Of a stretch of 39,454 nucleotides of DNA, positions 31,372-39,454 are shown one piece after another (position 1 is the first letter of the stretch; every line of letters begins with the position of its first letter). The notes below the pieces were generated by a model. That model saw nothing but the letters and a program-made list of their open reading frames with translations. It was not told where the DNA came from and searched no databases. The DNA lies in the NCBI GenBank assembly GCA_035527715.1, contig DATKZY010000022.1, forward strand, positions 1 through 39,454, written 5' to 3'. The DNA is from DSUN01 sp035527715. GTDB lineage: Bacteria > Planctomycetota > PUPC01 > DSUN01. Position numbers and translations under genes: made by a program.

Positions 31372-32490
31372 ATGCGAAGGCTGTGGTTCGTTGTGCTGGC
31401 TCTCGTGGCGGCCTGTGCCGCCCGGGCCGACATGGTGACGACGCCCGGCGGCCGCGTCGAGGGCAAGGTGGCCTTCACCGCCGAGGGGCTCCAGGTGGCC
31501 GGCAAGCCGGTGGCCTGGGGCGACACGCTCTTTGTCATCCGAGACCAGCAGGGCCGCTCGATCCGCTCGCCCGAGGCGTTGCGGATGGCCAGCGGCGAGG
31601 TCTGGTTCGCCCACGTGGCGGGACTGTCGGCCGGCCGGCTCAAGGCCCGAATCCCGCTCCTGGGCGAGCGCGAGCTCGACGCCGCCGCGATCGGGGCGGT
31701 GGACTTCCTGCCCGACCTGTCGCCGCCCGAGCCGGGCGACAAGCCGGGCACCCTCTACCGCGAGAAGGGCGAGCCGGTGCCAGGCCAGCTCCTGTGGATT
31801 GACGGGCAGCGCCTGGCCATTGACAGCCCGCTCGGCGTCCTCACGCTCTCACGCGACGGCTTGGCCCGCTACCTATTCAAGGCCGGCGCCAGCCCCGCCG
31901 CGGCCGCCGACGAGGTGAGCCTGCTCGACGGCTCGACCCTGCGCGGCCAGGCCAAGCCCGTCAAGGACGGCTTGGAGCTTGACCACGCGGTGCTGGGCAA
32001 GGTGGCCATTCCCGGCCGCATGGTCCGCTCGGTCCTGCGGCATCCGGCGGGCGTGGCCTGGCTGGGCGAGCTGGCCCCGGCCAGGGTGAACGCCGTGCCC
32101 CTCGTCGTCAAGGGCGCGCCGCCCGAGACGCTGGACTACCCGACGCTCGGCGGCACCCGCGTGTGGCCGGGCGAGTTGTTGGCAATTCGAGGCATCCGCA
32201 TCCAGCCGAAGTGCACCGTCACGTATCGGCTGCCGAAGCTGCCGGGGCAGCGGCTGGTCTTCGCGGCGACCGTGGGACCAGTCGAAGGAATGCGGGGCGA
32301 CGTGAGGCTGCGGCTGACCGCGGCCGGCAAGACGCTTGTCGAGCGCGACCTCGGCCCCGCCGCCCAGCGCGAGGCGGTGACCGCCGAGGTGCCGCGCAAC
32401 GCCGAGCTGGCCGTTGAAGTGGACTTCGGCCCCAACCTGCGGTTCCCCTGCGGGGTGATCCTCGGGGACCCGATGGTCGTGGGGCGGTGA
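31372..32490 (+). CDS. secreted protein with C-terminal NPCBM-like domain
   Basis: A 372-residue protein with a Sec signal (MRRLWFVVLALVAACAARAD). Two repeated beta segments follow (GGRVEGKVAFTAEGLQVAGK; DGSTLRGQAKPVKDGLELDH), of the kind found in planctomycetal 'SLA1-like' or NPCBM proteins. The C-terminal NPCBM-type sandwich includes IRIQPKCTVTYRLPKLPGQR and LRFPCGVILGDPMVV. It is likely a periplasmic or surface glycan-binding protein. The ATG at 31372 is chosen because upstream codons come from the repeat; GGAG lies about 11 nt upstream. Its position between DUF58 and BatA-like genes makes it a probable structural partner of that system. Confidence 0.78.
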   Translation: MRRLWFVVLALVAACAARADMVTTPGGRVEGKVAFTAEGLQVAGKPVAWGDTLFVIRDQQGRSIRSPEALRMASGEVWFAHVAGLSAGRLKARIPLLGERELDAAAIGAVDFLPDLSPPEPGDKPGTLYREKGEPVPGQLLWIDGQRLAIDSPLGVLTLSRDGLARYLFKAGASPAAAADEVSLLDGSTLRGQAKPVKDGLELDHAVLGKVAIPGRMVRSVLRHPAGVAWLGELAPARVNAVPLVVKGAPPETLDYPTLGGTRVWPGELLAIRGIRIQPKCTVTYRLPKLPGQRLVFAATVGPVEGMRGDVRLRLTAAGKTLVERDLGPAAQREAVTAEVPRNAELAVEVDFGPNLRFPCGVILGDPMVVGR

Positions 32491-32497
32491 GAAGGCG

Positions 32498-32576
32498 AAT
32501 GACCAATGACGAATGACCAATGACCAACTGACGACGCCGCTCCCTGGCTTGGTCATTGGGCATTGGACATTGGTCA
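32498..32576. repeat. heptamer inverted repeat, TGACCAA family (gap before the first VWA gene)
   Basis: Heptamers of type TGACCAA (32498-32528) are mirrored as an imperfect reverse complement at 32549-32576 (TTGGTCA... units), with a 20-nt loop. The gap also provides a spurious in-frame ATG at 32556. Confidence 0.85.
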
Positions 32577-32600
32577 CTCACGGGACTGCTTGAGGCACGT

Positions 32601-34811
32601 ATGGGCTTTCTGGACTTTCTGTACAAGCCGATGCTCTGGGGCACGCTGGCGATCGCCGTGCCGATCCTGATTCACCTGCTGAACCGGTATCGGCACAAGC
32701 GGGTCGACTGGGCGGCCATGGAGCTGCTGCGCCGGGCACTGGTGGTCCGCGCCCGGCAGATCCGCATCGAGGACATCCTGGTCCTCATCATCCGCTGCCT
32801 GGCCGTGCTGCTGCTGGCGCTGGCGATGGCCCGGCCCACGCTCTCGACCACGGGCGCGAAGTGGTTCGGCGCCGAATCGCGGGTCGGCGTGGTCATCGCC
32901 CTCGACGCCTCGTACAGCATGGCCCACCGCCCCGGGGTGAACACGCGCTTCGAGCGCGCCCTGGCACGCGTGCGCCAGGTGCTGAAGACGCTCGACCCGG
33001 GCAGCCCGGTCAGCCTGGTGCTGATGGGCAGCACCCCGCGCATCCTGCTGCGCGACGTGGGCTACGACGAGGCCCGCCTGGAGAAGGCCCTCACCGAGTC
33101 CGCCCCCGTGCCCGAGCGCGTCAACGTCGAGCTGTGCATCGAGGAGATCGAGAAACTCGTCCGCGAAATCCGCGCGCCCATGCGCGAGTGCTACCTGGTC
33201 ACCGACGCCCAGGCCTCCACCTGGCGCGAGCTGTCGGACAAGGCGAAGATCGCCCTCCGCGAGATGAACGTCATCGCCAAGGTCTTCTTCCTCTCGATCG
33301 GCGCCGACAGCGGCGAGAACCTGGCGATCACCAACTTCGCCCTCGGCTCCGGCGCCCTGCGCAAGGGCGCCATCGCACGCTACATCGCCGAGGTCACCAA
33401 CTTCGGCCGCCAGCCCCAGGAGCGCGTGGGCGTGAGCCTCACCCTCGACGGCAAGGCCGTGGACCAGCGCGTGATCGACCGCATCCCGGCCGGCGAGGCG
33501 CGCACCCTTCCCCTGTTCGCCCGGCTCGATGCCGCGGGCGACACCCGCCTCGCCGCCCAGCTCGGCCCCGACCCCCTCACCACCGACAACGTGCGCTACG
33601 CGGTCACCCACGTGGCCGAGCAGGTGCGCGTGCTGGCGGTGGACGGCGCGCCGAGCGACGAGCCGTACAAGAGCGAGACCGACTACCTGGCGACCGCCCT
33701 GTCGCCCAGGCGCGGCGGCCCGGCGACCGCGTCGCTCGGCGTCAAGGTCGTGCCCTGGCTCGCGCTGCCCGCCGAGCGGCTCTCGGAGTACCAGGTGGTG
33801 ATCCTGGCCAACGTGCCCGACATCCGGAAGGACCAGGCCGCCGCGCTCCACACCTACGTGCAGCAGGGCGGCGGCCTCATCGTGTTCCTCGGCGACAAGA
33901 CGATCCCGCGCCTGTTCAACGCCCGCATGGCCCTCGGCGAGAAGTCGCTGCTGCCCGCCCGCCTCAGCGCCCTGGCCAACCCCAAGGAGGCCGAGGGGGC
34001 CACCATGGAGCCGGCGATGACCGGCCACCCCGTGGCCGCCGCCCTCGAGGCCCTGCCGCGCGAGCTCCTCAATGCCGCACGATTCACCCAATACGTCAAG
34101 GCCGACCTCGTGGAGGGCGGCCGCGTGCTGCTGAAGTTCACGGGCACCGACGACCCGCTCCTGGCCGAGAAGAGCCTGGGCCGCGGCCGCGTGCTGCTGT
34201 TCACCAGCACGGCGGACCGCGACTGGACGAACTTCGTCGTGAACCCCGCCTACCCCATCCTGCTCCACCAGATGGTCACCTACCTGTCGCGGCAGGAGCA
34301 CGAGCGCTCGTTCGCCGTCGGCGAAACCATCAACCTCACGCTCCCCAGGGTAAACGTCCAGGCCAGCATCCTCGTCCGCGACCCCACGGGCAAGGACTCG
34401 CCGCTCCAGGTGGGCGAGCGCGATGGCCATCCCGCGATCAGCTACGCGCGGCCCGCGCTGCCGGGCTTCTACGAGGCCCGCTATGCCTCGGGCCTGCCCC
34501 CCATCGTCGTCGCCGTCAACGTCGAGCCGGCCGAGAGCGACGTGCGCAGCCTCGTCGGCGCCGAGCTGGCCCGGGCCTTCCAGGGCACGCCCGTGCGCCT
34601 CCTCGCCTGGGGCGACGACCTCGAGCTCGCCATCAAGACCGGCCGCGTGGGCCACGAGCTCTGGCGCATCCTCATGATCCTCGGCCTCGCCATGTTCGCA
34701 CTCGAATCGTTCCTGGCCTACTTCTTCTCCCTGCGCATGGCCGGCGCCGCGGCCAGAGAGGCCACGAAGGAAGAACTGCTCGGCGGCAGGGCCGCCGACG
34801 TGAAAGGATAG
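32601..34811 (+). CDS. BatA-like membrane protein with VWA and glutamine-amidotransferase-like domains
   Basis: A 736-residue protein. Residues 1-85 form the BatA N-terminal membrane domain (two helices; FLYKPMLWGTLAIAVPILIH, LIIRCLAVLLLALAMARPTL). A VWA domain follows (VVIALDASYSMAHRPG, MIDAS DxSxS), then beta sandwich regions and a class-I-amidotransferase-like fold (VQQGGGLIVFLGDKTIPRLF) with no obvious catalytic Cys. A final transmembrane helix lies near residues 690-715. It is expected to work with the MoxR and DUF58 proteins at the membrane. The ATG at 32601 is used because the upstream in-frame ATG (32556) falls inside the heptamer repeat. Confidence 0.93.
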   Translation: MGFLDFLYKPMLWGTLAIAVPILIHLLNRYRHKRVDWAAMELLRRALVVRARQIRIEDILVLIIRCLAVLLLALAMARPTLSTTGAKWFGAESRVGVVIALDASYSMAHRPGVNTRFERALARVRQVLKTLDPGSPVSLVLMGSTPRILLRDVGYDEARLEKALTESAPVPERVNVELCIEEIEKLVREIRAPMRECYLVTDAQASTWRELSDKAKIALREMNVIAKVFFLSIGADSGENLAITNFALGSGALRKGAIARYIAEVTNFGRQPQERVGVSLTLDGKAVDQRVIDRIPAGEARTLPLFARLDAAGDTRLAAQLGPDPLTTDNVRYAVTHVAEQVRVLAVDGAPSDEPYKSETDYLATALSPRRGGPATASLGVKVVPWLALPAERLSEYQVVILANVPDIRKDQAAALHTYVQQGGGLIVFLGDKTIPRLFNARMALGEKSLLPARLSALANPKEAEGATMEPAMTGHPVAAALEALPRELLNAARFTQYVKADLVEGGRVLLKFTGTDDPLLAEKSLGRGRVLLFTSTADRDWTNFVVNPAYPILLHQMVTYLSRQEHERSFAVGETINLTLPRVNVQASILVRDPTGKDSPLQVGERDGHPAISYARPALPGFYEARYASGLPPIVVAVNVEPAESDVRSLVGAELARAFQGTPVRLLAWGDDLELAIKTGRVGHELWRILMILGLAMFALESFLAYFFSLRMAGAAAREATKEELLGGRAADVKG

Positions 34812-34818
34812 GAAGGAA

Positions 34819-34897
34819 ATGACCAATGACGAATGACCAACGACCAACTGGGGACCCGCGTCCTGACTTGGTCATTGGGCATTGGACATTGGTCATT
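34819..34897. repeat. heptamer inverted repeat, TGACCAA family (gap before the second VWA gene)
   Basis: Left arm 34819-34850 and right arm 34868-34897, clearly the same sequence family as 32498-32576 but with a different loop. It starts 7 nt after the stop codon of the previous gene. Confidence 0.85.
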
Positions 34898-34911
34898 GCA
34901 GGGAACCGCTG

Positions 34912-37299
34912 ATGCTCAGGCAATGGTTCACACGAGTCCTCGGCCTCGAAGAAGTGGGCCCCGTGACCTACTTCGAGTGGTTCCTGCGCCACCCGTGGCC
35001 GAGCATCGTCGTGCTGCTGTGCATCGTCGCGGCCGTGGCCTTCGCCGCCCGGCTCTACTGGCGCGAGCGCGGCATCTCGCGCCGCCGCCGCATCTTCCTC
35101 GGCATCTTCCGCGGCATCCTCTACACCATTCTCATCCTCCTCCTGTTCGAGCCGGTGTTCGGCATCGAGATGTCGGTGAAGCTGCGCCAGAGCCTGCTCG
35201 TGCTCCTCGACACCTCCGAGAGCATGGGCATCCCCGACGCCCGGAAGAAGGAGCGCGAGCTCGAAGAGGCCGCGATGGCCATGGGCAAGCTGCCCTTCGA
35301 GAAGGGCTCGCAGCCCATGGACGCCCGCACCCGCACCGAGGCCGCCGCCGCCCGCCGCATCGACCTGGCCAAGGGCATCCTCGACAACCCGAACCTCGAC
35401 CTCTTCCAGAAGCTGGAGGCCGACTACAAGCTCCGCTACTTCTCGTTCGCCGAGACCGTGGTGCCCGCCAGCGGCGAGGGCGACGAGCTGGCCGCCTCGC
35501 TGCGAAGGGTCGGCGCCACCGGCAAGTCCACCCGACTCGGCACCGCCATTGACGACGTGGTGGCCCGCTACAGCGGCCAGCCCATCGCCGGCGTGATCGC
35601 GCTCACCGATGGCGCGTCGAACGAGGGCCTCGAGCCCCTCGAGGTCGCCCGCAAGATGAAGGACCGCGGCATCCCCCTCTTCCCCGTCGGCATCGGCGTG
35701 CCCGACCCGCCCGACGTGCGGGTCGAGGGCCTCGTCGTCCAGGACACCGTGTTCGCCAAGGACCGCGTCCCCGTCCGCTTCCGCCTCACCTCCAAGGGCT
35801 TCACGAACCGCCACCTGGACGTCGTGGTGACGGTGGACGGCAAGGAGATCGCGCGGCAGGACGTGGTGCTCACGGGCGACACGCAGTTCGAGGAGATGAG
35901 CTTCCTGCCCGAGGAGGGGGCGGCGAGTCTCACGCTCAAGGTCGCCGCCACGCCGCTGCCGGGCGAGGTCGTGGCCGACAACAATCACCTCTCGCAGAAC
36001 ATCCGCGTGATTGACGAGAAGATCAAGGTCCTCTACGTCGAGGGCAAGCCGCGCTGGGAGTACCGCTACCTCCGCGCCGTGCTGCTGCGCGACTACCGCC
36101 TCGACGTCAAGTTCCTCCTGACCCAAGGCGACCGCGACCTGCCGAAGGCCTCGGACCGCTATCTCGAGCGCTTCCCCGAGGTCGCCGGCGAGGCGTTCAT
36201 CTGGGACCTCGTGATCCTGGGCGACGTGCCGGCCTCGTACTTCACCCCCGCCCAGCTCAACCGCATCGAGCAGCTCGTGCGCGAGCGCGGCGGCTCGCTC
36301 CTCGTGCTGCCCGGCCACCAGAACCCCCTCACCACCTACCTCGGCAGCCCCATCGAGGGCATCCTGCCCGTCCGCCTCCAGCCCGAAAGCTGGGAGGCCG
36401 TCGAGGAAACCGTGTACCCCGTGGTCACCTCGAAGGGCGACGAGATGACCGTCGTGACCCTCGAGGTGCCCGAGGAGCGCAACACGGCGCGCTGGGCGCG
36501 CGTGCGGCCCCTCTACCAGGTGCCCGCCGTGGCCGGGGCCAAGCCCGCCGCCACCGTGCTCGCCACGCTGTCCGACTTCCCCCGCCGCCGCGAGCCCTAC
36601 CCGCTCATCTGCTGGCAGCGCTACGGGCGCGGCAAGGCCATGTTCGTCGGCACCGACCAGCTCTGGCGCCTCCGCTTCAAGCTCGGCGACAGATACCACG
36701 CCCGCTACTGGGGCCAGGTCATCCAGTTCCTCACCCTCTCGCGCCTCCTGGGCGAGAACAAGCGCATCCAGATCGAGACCGGCCACCGCAGCTTCCGCAC
36801 CGGCGAGCGCGTGCCCATCTACGCCAACGTCCTCTCCGAAGCCTTCGAGCCCGTCAACCTCGCCGCCTACTCCATCTACGTCGAGCGCCCCGAGGGCCAG
36901 GCCGAAACCTCCCAGATCAAGCTCGAACCCGTCCGCGACGTCCCCGGCTTCTACCAGGGCTTCTTCACCCCCGAGATCGAGGGGCGCTACGTGCTGCGAG
37001 CCTCGCCCGCCGAGCGCGAATACGCCAACTCCGTCGAGCTCCAGGTCGCCACCACACCGCTCGAACAGCTCGAGCCGGCCCTCCAGGAGGACTCGCTGCG
37101 CAAGCTCGCCGAGCTCTCGGGCGGCCGCTACTTCACCATCCGCGACCTCCCCACGCTGCCCGACCAGCTCCAGCAGCAGCTCGAAACCACCATCGTCCGC
37201 CGCGAGAAGGAACTCTGGGACCTCCCCTTCATCTTCATCGTCGTCCTCCTGTGCGCCGCGACCGAATGGTTCTTCCGAAGGAGATACGACCTCATCTGA
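34912..37299 (+). CDS. large membrane VWA / amidotransferase-like protein
   Basis: A 795-residue protein. Two N-terminal transmembrane helices (about 30-52 and 62-80) are followed by a VWA domain (LLVLLDTSESMGIPDARKKE, GVIALTDGASNEG), an Ig-like segment, an amidotransferase-like fold (IKVLYVEGKPRWEYRYLRAV, GGSLLVLPGHQNPLTTYL, RYGRGKAMFVGTDQLWRLRF) and a C-terminal helix ending FFRRRYDLI. It resembles the second large VWA protein of MoxR loci. The ATG at 34912 has AGGGA upstream; the earlier ATG at 34882 lies in the repeat. It probably forms an envelope complex with the preceding BatA-like protein; biochemical function unknown. Confidence 0.92.
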   Translation: MLRQWFTRVLGLEEVGPVTYFEWFLRHPWPSIVVLLCIVAAVAFAARLYWRERGISRRRRIFLGIFRGILYTILILLLFEPVFGIEMSVKLRQSLLVLLDTSESMGIPDARKKERELEEAAMAMGKLPFEKGSQPMDARTRTEAAAARRIDLAKGILDNPNLDLFQKLEADYKLRYFSFAETVVPASGEGDELAASLRRVGATGKSTRLGTAIDDVVARYSGQPIAGVIALTDGASNEGLEPLEVARKMKDRGIPLFPVGIGVPDPPDVRVEGLVVQDTVFAKDRVPVRFRLTSKGFTNRHLDVVVTVDGKEIARQDVVLTGDTQFEEMSFLPEEGAASLTLKVAATPLPGEVVADNNHLSQNIRVIDEKIKVLYVEGKPRWEYRYLRAVLLRDYRLDVKFLLTQGDRDLPKASDRYLERFPEVAGEAFIWDLVILGDVPASYFTPAQLNRIEQLVRERGGSLLVLPGHQNPLTTYLGSPIEGILPVRLQPESWEAVEETVYPVVTSKGDEMTVVTLEVPEERNTARWARVRPLYQVPAVAGAKPAATVLATLSDFPRRREPYPLICWQRYGRGKAMFVGTDQLWRLRFKLGDRYHARYWGQVIQFLTLSRLLGENKRIQIETGHRSFRTGERVPIYANVLSEAFEPVNLAAYSIYVERPEGQAETSQIKLEPVRDVPGFYQGFFTPEIEGRYVLRASPAEREYANSVELQVATTPLEQLEPALQEDSLRKLAELSGGRYFTIRDLPTLPDQLQQQLETTIVRREKELWDLPFIFIVVLLCAATEWFFRRRYDLI

Positions 37300-37306
37300 G
37301 GCAGCC

Positions 37307-37425
37307 GAAGTCCTATGCTCAATATCCAATCCTCAATCCTCAATGACCAAGTAAGACCCGCGCGGCGACGCGCTGATCTTCGTTGGGCGTTGGACATCGA
37401 GTGTTGGATATTGGACATTGGACTT
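37307..37425. repeat. heptamer inverted repeat, CAATCCT/TTGGACA family
   Basis: Left arm 37307-37351 (CAATATC, CAATCCT, CAATCCT, CAATGAC units) and right arm 37381-37425 in reverse complement, with a 29-nt GC-rich loop. It lies between the VWA gene and the DUF4175-like gene. Confidence 0.8.
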
Positions 37426-37462
37426 CTGCCTTCTCTGCCGGGTTTCATGGAACGGTGAGCCA

Positions 37463-39127
37463 ATGGCCTCTGTAACCGCAACCCAGGTTCCCGACAAGCT
37501 TCCCGGCTCGACCTTCGTCGAGCACAAGCTCCACCGCGCCTGGAAGAAGGAACGCCACTTCCAGCACACCCGCGGCCTGTGCTACTTCGTCCTCTGGGCG
37601 CTGGCCATGGTGCTGCTGGACCTCCTGGTGGACTTCCTGTTCCGCGTGCCTGGGTACTGGCGGATGGCCCTGCTGGCGGTGAACGGCGGGGCCCTCGTCT
37701 GGGTGCTCTACCACCACTGGTTCCGCTACCTGCGGCACTACGACCCCGTGCGCACGGCCCTCCAGGTCGAGGGCCGCCACCCCGAGCTCCAGAGCCTGCT
37801 CGTGTCGTTCGTGCAGTTCCGCGAGGGCCCGCGCGTGGGCGCCCACGTCTCGCCCAGCCTCCTCAACGCCCTGCGCCGCCAGACCATCGAGTACACCCAG
37901 CCTATAGACTTCCGCGAGATCGTCAACTACCGCGAGCTCAAGCGCATCTTCCTCCTCTCCATCGCCGTCGTCGCCTTCTTCGGCGCCGTCAGCGTCAACT
38001 GGTCCGAGCACCTCCGCGTGCTCTTCTACCGCATGCTCAACCCCGAGGCGCGCCTCGGCTATCCCACCGCCACCCGGATTGTGGACATCACGGGCAACGC
38101 CACCGTGCAGCAGGGCAAGAAGGTTGGCCTCGTCGTCCGCGCCGTCGGCCTCCTGCCCCGCGAGGGCACGCTCTACGTCCGGCCCGAGGCCGGCGCCTGG
38201 GAGCAAACCCCCTTCCCCAAGACCCACGAGGATGCCTACGGCTACGACTTCCAGGAGGTCTACCAGACCTTCCACTACCGCGTCCGCCTCGGCGACGCCT
38301 ACTCCGACGAGTACACCGTCCAAGTCGTCCCGCCCCCCCGCATCGTCGAGACCCGCGTGCACCTCACCTACCCGGCCTACACCGGCACCCGGCCACGGAC
38401 GCTCGACATCCTGAACCTCGAGGTGCCCGAGGGCACGAAGCTGCGCTGGGAGTTGCGCTGCGACCAGCCCCTCGCCTCCGCCGCCATGCTGCGCGAGGAG
38501 GCCGCACCCACCACCATGACCCTCACCGTGAGCGGCCTCGTCGCCACCACCGAAGCCGTCGCCACCGAGTCCTTCGACTACTCCTTCGACTGGAAGGAGA
38601 AGCACTACGGCTATGAGTACAAGGACGAGGTCCGGTACTTCGTCCAGGTCATCCCCGACAGCGCGCCCCAGGTCGAGATCCTCCGCCCCCTCGAGGACGA
38701 GAAGGCCACGGTGCGCAAGACCCTCACCATCACCTACCAGGCCCGCGACGACTACGGCCTCGCCGAGGCCTGGATCGTCTACAGCCTCAACGACGGCGAC
38801 GAGCAAAAGGTCCCCCTCGGCGCCCTCAAGGGCCGCGTGGTGGACAGCCAGGAGGCCCCCTGGGTGCTCAAGAAGACCATCCCCAACCTCAAGGAGGGCG
38901 ACGTCGTCACCTACGCCATCGAGGTCGCCGACAACCACACCGGCGAGGGCGGAGCCTTCAAGAGCCGCTCCCAGGGACGCCGCATCTACCTCGTCAGCAT
39001 CGAGGAATACCTCCGCTACCTCGCCGAGCGCCGCCGCAAGCTCGTCGCCGACATCCGCACGATGCACCAGCAGGAGCACGAGGCCGCCGACAAGGTCGGC
39101 GAGATCGAGTTCACCAAGCCCGAATAG
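37463..39127 (+). CDS. DUF4175-like membrane protein, apparently lacking the long C-terminal coiled coil
   Basis: The 554-residue protein has three hydrophobic segments (about residues 40-58, 64-82 and 150-172), then three Ig-like beta domains (RLGYPTATRIVDITGNATVQ, PPPRIVETRVHLTYPAYTGT, ITYQARDDYGLAEAWIVYSL). It ends in the first turns of a charged helix (YLRYLAERRRKLVADIRTMH...). Related proteins in MoxR loci usually continue into a long Glu/Lys-rich coiled coil; here the frame stops just after it begins. The ATG at 37463 is preferred over 37418, which lies near the repeat. It is the last gene in the window of the MoxR cluster. Truncation by a recent stop or a naturally short form cannot be told apart. 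Confidence 0.85.
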   Translation: MASVTATQVPDKLPGSTFVEHKLHRAWKKERHFQHTRGLCYFVLWALAMVLLDLLVDFLFRVPGYWRMALLAVNGGALVWVLYHHWFRYLRHYDPVRTALQVEGRHPELQSLLVSFVQFREGPRVGAHVSPSLLNALRRQTIEYTQPIDFREIVNYRELKRIFLLSIAVVAFFGAVSVNWSEHLRVLFYRMLNPEARLGYPTATRIVDITGNATVQQGKKVGLVVRAVGLLPREGTLYVRPEAGAWEQTPFPKTHEDAYGYDFQEVYQTFHYRVRLGDAYSDEYTVQVVPPPRIVETRVHLTYPAYTGTRPRTLDILNLEVPEGTKLRWELRCDQPLASAAMLREEAAPTTMTLTVSGLVATTEAVATESFDYSFDWKEKHYGYEYKDEVRYFVQVIPDSAPQVEILRPLEDEKATVRKTLTITYQARDDYGLAEAWIVYSLNDGDEQKVPLGALKGRVVDSQEAPWVLKKTIPNLKEGDVVTYAIEVADNHTGEGGAFKSRSQGRRIYLVSIEEYLRYLAERRRKLVADIRTMHQQEHEAADKVGEIEFTKPE

Positions 39128-39174
39128 GCGCTCAGTACTCCTCCCCATCGCGGCAACCCGCAACCAAACAGGAG

Positions 39175-39202
39175 AGTGGACAGTAGACAGTGGACAGTGG
39201 AC
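39175..39202. repeat. heptamer repeat (AGTGGAC)4
   Basis: Four 7-mers (AGTGGAC, AGTAGAC, AGTGGAC, AGTGGAC) downstream of the DUF4175-like gene, followed by a short GTC-rich tract (39211-39240) reminiscent of the interior of the MITE-like element. No gene was seen between 39128 and 39454. Confidence 0.8.
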
Positions 39203-39330
39203 CGTCCGCAATCGTCCTCGTCCTCGTCGTCGTCCTCGACTCCTCACGTCCCGGATTTCTTGCCGGAAAGCACGATTCTGGATGTTTGTAGCACAGAGAA
39301 AAGCGTACAAGAGCCACGCACTGCCGCCTT

Positions 39331-39445
39331 CGTGCCGAAGGCACGTCAGCAGGTAGCCGGCGGCTTCAGCCGCCGGACTCCGGTGCGAGAATACGCCCAG
39401 TCCCGAAGGGACGGCAGGATGGCTTCCCGGCGCGGCTTCTGCCGC
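39331..39445. repeat. array of four small perfect hairpins at the window edge
   Basis: CGTGCC-GAA-GGCACG (39331-39345), CCGGCGGC-TTCA-GCCGCCGG (39357-39376), GTCCC-GAA-GGGAC (39400-39412) and GCGGC-TTCT-GCCGC (39432-39445) follow one another. This looks like a REP/BIME-type intergenic element, possibly cut off by the end of the window. Confidence 0.75.
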
Positions 39446-39454
39446 CCCTTGCGG

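Noticed and set aside
32498..34897. Possible CRISPR array from the repeated TGACCAA tracts
   Set aside because: Units are contiguous 7-mers without unique spacers and form inverted pairs; no cas genes are nearby.
34672..37329. An 885-codon open frame on the minus strand
   Set aside because: Antisense shadow of the second VWA gene; composition is Glu/Val/Gly/Leu-biased without family motifs.

Overview
This is a GC-rich stretch of a bacterial chromosome. It most likely comes from the PVC group (Planctomycetota or a relative) and from an environmental genome. The reasons are the gene content (several formylglycine sulfatases, Tat-exported aldo/keto-reductase-like proteins and sugar-phosphate isomerases, a DUF1080 protein with heme motifs, a Gfo/Idh/MocA oxidoreductase, a parallel beta-helix protein and a MoxR/DUF58/VWA cluster) and the many short-period intergenic repeats. 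No rRNA, tRNA, CRISPR array or complete insertion sequence was seen. The assignment is inference; no search could be run.

Layout. (1) 59-2468, minus: an APC permease fused to two UspA domains, preceded by a tiny overlapping membrane ORF. (2) 2767-8848, plus: a promoter-led six-gene run encoding a Tat-exported epimerase-like TIM barrel, a retropepsin-like protease, two tandem aldo/keto-reductase-like proteins, a DUF1080-tetraheme fusion and a Tat sulfatase. It looks like extracytoplasmic carbohydrate processing. (3) 8862-14192, minus: from a strong promoter, a UPF0261 (Tm-1-like) protein, a small membrane protein, a PEP-hydrolase-type TIM barrel, a four-helix-bundle gene enclosed by a long inverted repeat, a cupin, a sugar-phosphate isomerase and a Gfo/Idh/MocA oxidoreductase. 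(4) 14228-20034, plus: a membrane protein, a DUF1028 protein, two sulfatases without signal peptides and a geranylgeranyl-reductase-type flavoprotein, with ATGA overlaps at two junctions. (5) 20244-27935, minus: from a strong promoter, a 116-aa protein, a metzincin-like protein with Cys/His repeats, a 152-aa protein, a beta-helix protein, a lipoprotein and a URO-D family protein. (6) 27958-28154: a MITE-like element with terminal inverted repeats and a 9-bp direct repeat. (7) 28187-39127, plus: an extended -10 promoter, a 16-codon leader ORF coupled to an EEP-family phosphoesterase, then a MoxR/DUF58/NPCBM/VWA/VWA/DUF4175-like cluster. The window ends in an array of small hairpins.

The most unusual layer is the repeats. 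Period-7, period-8 and period-9 degenerate repeats occupy many gaps between co-oriented genes and usually form inverted pairs. One pair encloses the four-helix-bundle (S23/IVP-like) gene, as in 23S rRNA intervening sequences but here inside a protein-coding operon. Another repeat runs across a start codon and encodes the start of a signal peptide. The second unusual item is the cytoplasmic-looking metzincin-like protein with four W-x-C...CP-x-H repeats and its two small neighbours, which have the look of a secreted-effector cassette.
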